Below, piece after piece: positions 60,756-64,000 of a stretch of DNA of 64,000 bases. Numbering within the stretch: position 1 is the first letter of the stretch; the number at the start of each line of letters is the position of its first letter. The stretch is from NCBI GenBank assembly GCA_029207755.1, contig JARCOQ010000001.1, positions 90,445,637 to 90,509,636 of the forward strand, read 5' to 3'. The stretch is from Chamaea fasciata. Taxonomy: Eukaryota; Chordata; Aves; Passeriformes; Sylviidae. The notes beneath the pieces were generated by a model. It searched no databases and was not told the origin of the DNA. It was given only the letters and a program-made list of their open reading frames with translations. Both the position numbers and the translations under genes were made by a program.

Positions 60756-63700
60756 CATTAAAGGCTTGCTGATGGGAAAGGGAGAAGTATTTGGGTGTCA
60801 GACTTCAGGTTTGTGTACATTTGTCTGTCTTCAGCTCAGAAAATGTCTAAAGCATTTTCTGAAGACTCAGCTGTGATATGCCCATTCTTTATGCATTCAA
60901 GGCAATTTACTCTTCTGTGAAATAGTTTCTGTTTAGATAGAGCACTGCTATACTAGAACTTGGGTTTTTTCTAGGCTGTTTTCCCAGACTTGCCTCAGAT
61001 CCTCTCTTTTCTCCAGAAGTCTGTGATCCAGTCTGTTTTATCTAATCTGATCCATCTTGGCCTCTATGCCATGCTCATCCCATAATTCTTGAATGTCCCA
61101 ACAGCCTGACTTTGTTGCCTTTCTTGGCCCATGAGTCCCACTCCTTCAGTCAAGAAAAATCCAAGACAGCTAACAGATAAAAACAACTAATTTGGCTTTG
61201 CCTGATAATCTCCATGTAATCAGCCCATCTTTCAGCCTGGTGGACAAAAAACCCAAGCTGTGTCCAGGAAAAAAGGAGAGGTCTTTGTGTCCTCCATCTC
61301 CTTTGGGCAAGTTCTCAGATGACTTGGCTACTTCTGGAGATGGAGGCAGCAAGCAGTCTGTGAGAACTGCTGCCATGGCACACTCTTCTCCTCCCTGTCA
61401 CAAATTTGTCATCAGCTAAGCTTACAGCTGGACCTCCTGAAAATTCCCCTCTGGCAGCAACTGCTAGCATTGGCCAAGCATGTGTTTGTGTTTCCCTCCT
61501 GTGGAGTGCCAGATCCTGGCTTAGTCTGGGGTCTTTTCACTTGTGCCAGCGGTGACGGCCGGGCCAGCTGCTCCAAGGCTTCACCTGGATCTGGGATGGC
61601 CTGTATGAAGAGCAGGCAGCTGCTGGCTTTCTTGGTGGCTGGCACTGGAGCTCATGAGGACCTTAGGTGCCTGAGTGCATGTAGCTATGATTGTGCAATG
61701 CTTTAATGTAATGAGGCTATGGTTTCTCAGGTGACCAGTCCCAGAAATATTAAGGGTCTCTGAGTTTCTTCCTGGAAGTGACACCTGGGTAAAAATGGCC
61801 CATCTGTCAATTGGCTGTTCTGACAAACATCTACTGAGCGTATCAGTCAAAACAGGAGCACGCTCAACGAACACGTCAATCTGAAAGTCTGAAAATCATG
61901 TGAATCGTTGTGTGTGTGCTACTTAGAGCTTGAGCATGTTTCCACCTGGGAAATACCTTGTACTTTTGAGGCTAAAGGTGCACATTATTTGTAATAAACT
62001 AAAAAGCTACACAAACATTTCTGTGAGACAAGGGCAAAAGTTGCCAGTCTTGTATTTCTGAGGTAATTTTGTCATGTAATAAGCCAGGACACTCTATAAT
62101 CTTTTGAGGAGAATGTCTGGCAGATGTCCTCAGTTGATCTACTCTTTCCTTTCCTACACCCTGCAGCATGCATATGTGACTGGGAAATTTAGGCACCCAG
62201 CATTTCCTGTATGGAAAGGGTAATATCCCTACCAATTATTTTAAAGGCCAATCACTGCTATCAGGAGTATACTTCAGACAGCTTAAAATATTCTTATTTC
62301 ACTGAGGAAAAGCAGTGATTTGTGTACAGGCAATCCAGTTTGTGGCAAGGCTGTCAGAGCTGAGGTCTAGGATGGGCACAGAGCATCTTGCTGTTTGTCA
62401 CTCTTCGGATCCAACCATCCACTAAAAATGCAATTGCCAGAAGAAATGTTGGCACAAGATGTAGAAAACAGCCCTCTTGTTGTTATTTCACCATTTATTA
62501 TTTCAGAGAGGGGACCATATAACTATGGGGCCTCAAGAATAAAAAGTAACAGATGCACACTGGAGCAGAAGCATTAATGTTTGATTTATAGCACAGAAGC
62601 GTTTTCCTCTGCTGCCAGGTGTCTCTTAAGTCTGAGCGCTTCTTGCTTTGTTAGATGTGTTCTCCTGTAAACACTTTGTTGCTGCTATTACATTTTCCCA
62701 TGCTGAAAGTCTATCGCAAAGCCTTTTTTTCTGAGGCATTGGCAGATGGCAATTAGCACCCTTCATATTCTTTCCCCATAACTTCAGCAGTTTTTTTTGC
62801 CTGCATCCACTTAACAGCTCCAGGCATGCCAAATCGCACGCTTCTGGAGGACTTGTTGCTAGTAGCAGATCTTTGATTCTAAATGCCTAAGTAGTGTCTG
62901 AACTATATTTAGAGCGAGTACACGGCTGCCTATTCATGATCTTTTGTGTATAGCCTGGACAGCTCAGTGGCAGCGTGCAGCACAATCAGCTTCTCCTTTA
63001 GCGCTCAAATTCCACAGCTCTTCAGAGAGGAAGGGAGAGGGGAAAGAGTGGTGGGCAAGGAAACAAGGATAGCAATTAAATATGACTTAGGAAAAAAATC
63101 CCTGAATAGCCAATTAGCCTTGCTGTTTTACTAATGTTACTGCTCTCTTCATGAAGTCCCAGCCATGTAATTATTGCACATTCATAACTCCTACAGACTT
63201 TTTAGAGAGTTATCCAGTACTGAGTGAGGCTGTGAACATCAAGAACTTGTCCTCGTTTTCCTGGACTGCAAAGGAAAGAAAGATCCGACTACATTTCCTG
63301 CTTAACAGCACTTCCATTAATTAAAAGGCAGACACCTCTTAAAAACTCTAGGTAGCTGTCCCACAACTTTGCAATGTAAGGACATCTGGATTAACAAGGA
63401 CAAGCCTACAGCAGATGTAAGACAGTAATTTGGCTTTGGCACTTACTGATTTGTATAAATGCTCAGAATCTATGTATTCCAAGTATCTGATTTTTCTAAG
63501 TCGTGTTTGTAAGTACTTAGTTCTGCAACATTAGGGCAAGATGTTTCTACTGTGAGACACATCATCAAATTCAACCAATTTGATCATGTAGCAGTAAATA
63601 AAAAGATGATCAAACCTACCTGTTAATTCACTTAGAGGAAAACAGGTAAATATGAGTTTATGATTGACTGTACCACTAATTTTATCTCTCTTGTGAAAAT

Positions 63701-64000
63701 GTCTCCATTAAACTTCTAACTTGGCACCTCTTCACAGATACACAACCTCCAAGTATTTTCCTTATAAGCCTCTTAAATAATAACTGCCTCTTCCCCTTGA
63801 ACTTATGTAAAATCTACAAAATATGAGATAAGCCTGTAATTTTCTACTGAAAGAAAAATAGTTAATAAAAGCAAGAAAGGACCCTGCTCCTGTTTGTCAT
63901 AGTTAAATTTTTTTTGCTCTCTGCATTTAACTGGTCAAAGTGAAATCTGAACCTGCTCAGATGATCAATGTGGGTGGCTGGAAAAGGAGTGAAGAGCTTG
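60756..64000. other. Unique non-coding DNA to the window end
   Basis: No gene, RNA or transposon is recognised. The stretch 62580-62880 is complex and non-repetitive and could hold a conserved element. The longest frame is 97 codons (61581-61874, minus). Confidence 0.5.

Overview
This window looks like non-coding nuclear DNA from a bird. The main evidence is two fragments of CR1, the dominant avian LINE. One at about 14.66-14.93 kb (minus strand) has the CR1 3' tail and its ATTCTATG-type terminal octamers. One at about 58.77-58.96 kb (plus strand) still reads as the C-terminal end of the CR1 reverse-transcriptase ORF. A solo LTR at 41447-42107 with an intact 5-bp target duplication resembles ERV LTRs of songbird genomes, so a passerine is possible but not shown. 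Base composition is moderately AT-rich, CpG is scarce outside a few short clusters, and microsatellites and homopolymers are common.

I found no protein-coding gene or exon, tRNA, rRNA, CRISPR array, operon or bacterial-type feature. All open frames are short (the longest is 201 codons) and low in recognisable content, and they cluster where GC rises and stop codons thin out. That is what chance predicts. The window is best read as a gene desert or the inside of a very large intron.

Layout. 1-8.5 kb: AT-rich unique sequence with a purine-rich stretch at 3.46-4.08 kb. 8.5-10.2 kb: A/T homopolymers, including a 42-A run, and an AGATAT satellite of about 115 bp. 10.2-16.6 kb: unique sequence holding a 3 x 30 bp tandem repeat and the first CR1. 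16.6-18.4 kb: two stretches dense in homeodomain, POU, RUNX and E-box-like words, candidates for conserved regulatory elements. 18.4-33 kb: unique AT-rich DNA with a TTTTA satellite. 33-38 kb: GC-richer, ORF-rich but without a recognisable gene. 38.2-38.6 kb: a CpG-island-like segment, the best candidate promoter. 41.0-42.1 kb: poly-A, telomere-like CCCTAA units running into C21, then the solo LTR. 44.2-45.2 kb: a second CpG cluster and a 192-codon frame with a signal-peptide-like segment. 45.2-54 kb: mixed unique DNA. 54.1-54.8 kb: another AT-rich candidate regulatory element. 55-64 kb: unique DNA with a Z-DNA-prone palindrome, the second CR1 and a pair of perfect POU octamers.

No novel multi-gene system is visible. 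The most useful leads are the CpG-island-like segment, the candidate regulatory elements, the telomere-like/C21 junction and the datable solo LTR. Cross-species alignment and expression data would settle most of them.
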